Assembly: GCF_035582795.1 (NCBI RefSeq)
Contig: NC_134366.1
Coordinates: forward strand, 113,202,256 to 113,266,255
Length of the DNA stretch: 64,000 nucleotides
Reading direction: 5' to 3'
Source: Mycteria americana
Lineage: Eukaryota > Chordata > Aves > Ciconiiformes > Ciconiidae
In this document: one piece after another, positions 63,240 to 64,000 of the stretch
How the letters are laid out: each line of letters starts with the position of its first letter
Numbering within the stretch: position 1 is the first letter of the stretch
Position numbers and translations under genes: made by a program
Notes under the pieces: generated by a model
The model's input: only the letters and a program-made list of their open reading frames with translations
Told to the model about the DNA's origin: nothing
Database searches by the model: none

Positions 63240-63998
63240 CTACACAGTCCAGTAAACTCGGTTGTCCCTTTCCTCCACCTGGCTGGAGGCAGGGCCCCTC
63301 CAGTCCTGGTCATAGTATTCATTACCCACTTCTTGTAAATGCGAGTCAGGAGTTCCTTCATTAAAATCAGGAGTAAGATCAACCCTTCTACTCTGTCTGG
63401 GGAACTGTCCACTGGAAACCGGAGCAGCAATTTTCCTGGAAGAACGCCCTTGTGTGTTTGTTTTTCCTTGCAACTCATGTACCCATGCCTCTAGGGTTGA
63501 GGTAGATTTTCCATCCCACTTCCTCATGTCCTTTCCGTTGTCAGGCAGGTAAAACCATAGGGTGCCCTGTGGTGTGTACCCTCTATATCCTCTCTCTTGA
63601 GCACAGGAACTCTTAATCGTAACAGCTGAGATACTGGTCCATACAGGTGGGGAGTAAGACCTGTCCTCTTTGAGTTGCTGGACCTCCTGGGACAGTTTCT
63701 CCACAGCCAAGACGAGGGAGGAAGAGTTATTTTCTTTGTATTCCCAGAGTTGGCTAGCCACTTCATCCACTGTTGGACCCTCTCTATCTTTCCAGGTCAG
63801 TATTGCCAATGAGTTAGCATATGATGCTAGTATGTTCCATACCAACCTCTGCCACATGGGTCATGTGCACTTGACTTCATCTAGATCTTTGGATAACAGC
63901 TCGTTATCCATGTCACCATAAATCACGTTCAGCATGACTAATTGCCTCAGGTACTGGATGCCTCTCCCCATGGTGGTCCAGTTGCCTGGGTGACATAT
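63240..63998 (-). pseudogene. ERVL-like gag, C-terminal part
   Basis: This is the 3' part of gag, the structural polyprotein. It is open from the window edge to a TGA (63863-63861), then open again for 205 codons to TAG (63242-63240). The region includes a heptad-like segment (SLVLAVEKLSQEVQQLKED, possible coiled coil), then hydrophilic sequence. No CCHC zinc knuckle is visible, unlike most orthoretroviral gags. The assignment is by position upstream of protease and by general character; the capsid core is mostly outside the window. Confidence 0.7.
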
Positions 63999-64000
63999 AA

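Larger units (their letters stand above)
59106..64000 (-). mobile_element. ERVL-like endogenous retrovirus, 3' part
   Basis: The 3' part of a provirus lies on the - strand. Order in its own sense, from the right edge: gag (partial), protease, reverse transcriptase, RNase H, integrase, a short spacer with polypurine tract, then the 3' LTR. The 5' LTR and most of gag lie beyond 64000. There is no room for env (about 0.4 kb between pol and LTR), which fits the ERVL (class III, spuma-related) group. The coding region is inactivated by several stops and at least two frameshifts. It lies in the presumed DOK6 intron, in DOK6 sense. The ERVL assignment rests on the LTR family, the missing env and the general pol character, not on a tree. 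Confidence 0.9.

Overview
This window is vertebrate nuclear DNA, almost certainly from a bird. It has AT-rich introns, CR1 non-LTR retrotransposons ending in the usual ATTCTGTG-type tail, and an ERVL-like endogenous retrovirus whose LTR starts TGTCCTGGTTTCAGCTG in its own sense, a family I recognise as widespread in birds. Nothing looks bacterial: there are no operons, CRISPR arrays or ribosome binding sites. I cannot name the species.

Two host genes are present, ending towards each other. At the left (+ strand) are the last three coding exons of a CD226 (DNAM-1)-like lymphocyte receptor: a transmembrane exon (2799-2910), a basic juxtamembrane exon (3757-3817) and a tail exon (5070-5222) with an E-E-I-Y-V-N signalling motif. 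The Ig-domain exons lie upstream of the window. On the - strand, 19938-20077 is the last coding exon of DOK6, an adaptor of the Dok family. CD226 and DOK6 are also convergent neighbours in mammals, so gene order supports both calls. No other DOK6 exon is visible, so most or all of 20.1-64 kb is probably its final intron.

Mobile DNA makes up most of the recognisable remainder. (1) A solo ERVL-type LTR (523-1087, - orientation, TTTGT target duplication) sits in a CD226 intron and keeps a CRE and TATA box. (2) A decayed CR1 lies at 13862-16308 (+). (3) A younger CR1 lies at 27866-30600 (-), 5'-truncated but with an uninterrupted 878-codon frame that retains part of the endonuclease and all main reverse transcriptase motifs. 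A short CR1 tail in the opposite orientation abuts its 5' end. (4) The 3' part of an ERVL-like provirus runs on the - strand from its 3' LTR (59106-59734) through pol, protease and gag to the window edge. It is inactivated by several stops, frameshifts and an integrase active-site change, and it has no env. A 17-bp orphan LTR end (11405) and two possible ancient SINE fossils are also noted.

The rest is non-coding intron, UTR and intergenic DNA with microsatellites, including a 154-base all-purine tract at 38815-38968, and a few GC-rich islands I cannot explain. I found no convincing undescribed biological system. The most useful points to check are the antisense LTR promoter in CD226, the open CR1 frame, the gag/pro amber codon and the poly-C splice acceptor of DOK6.
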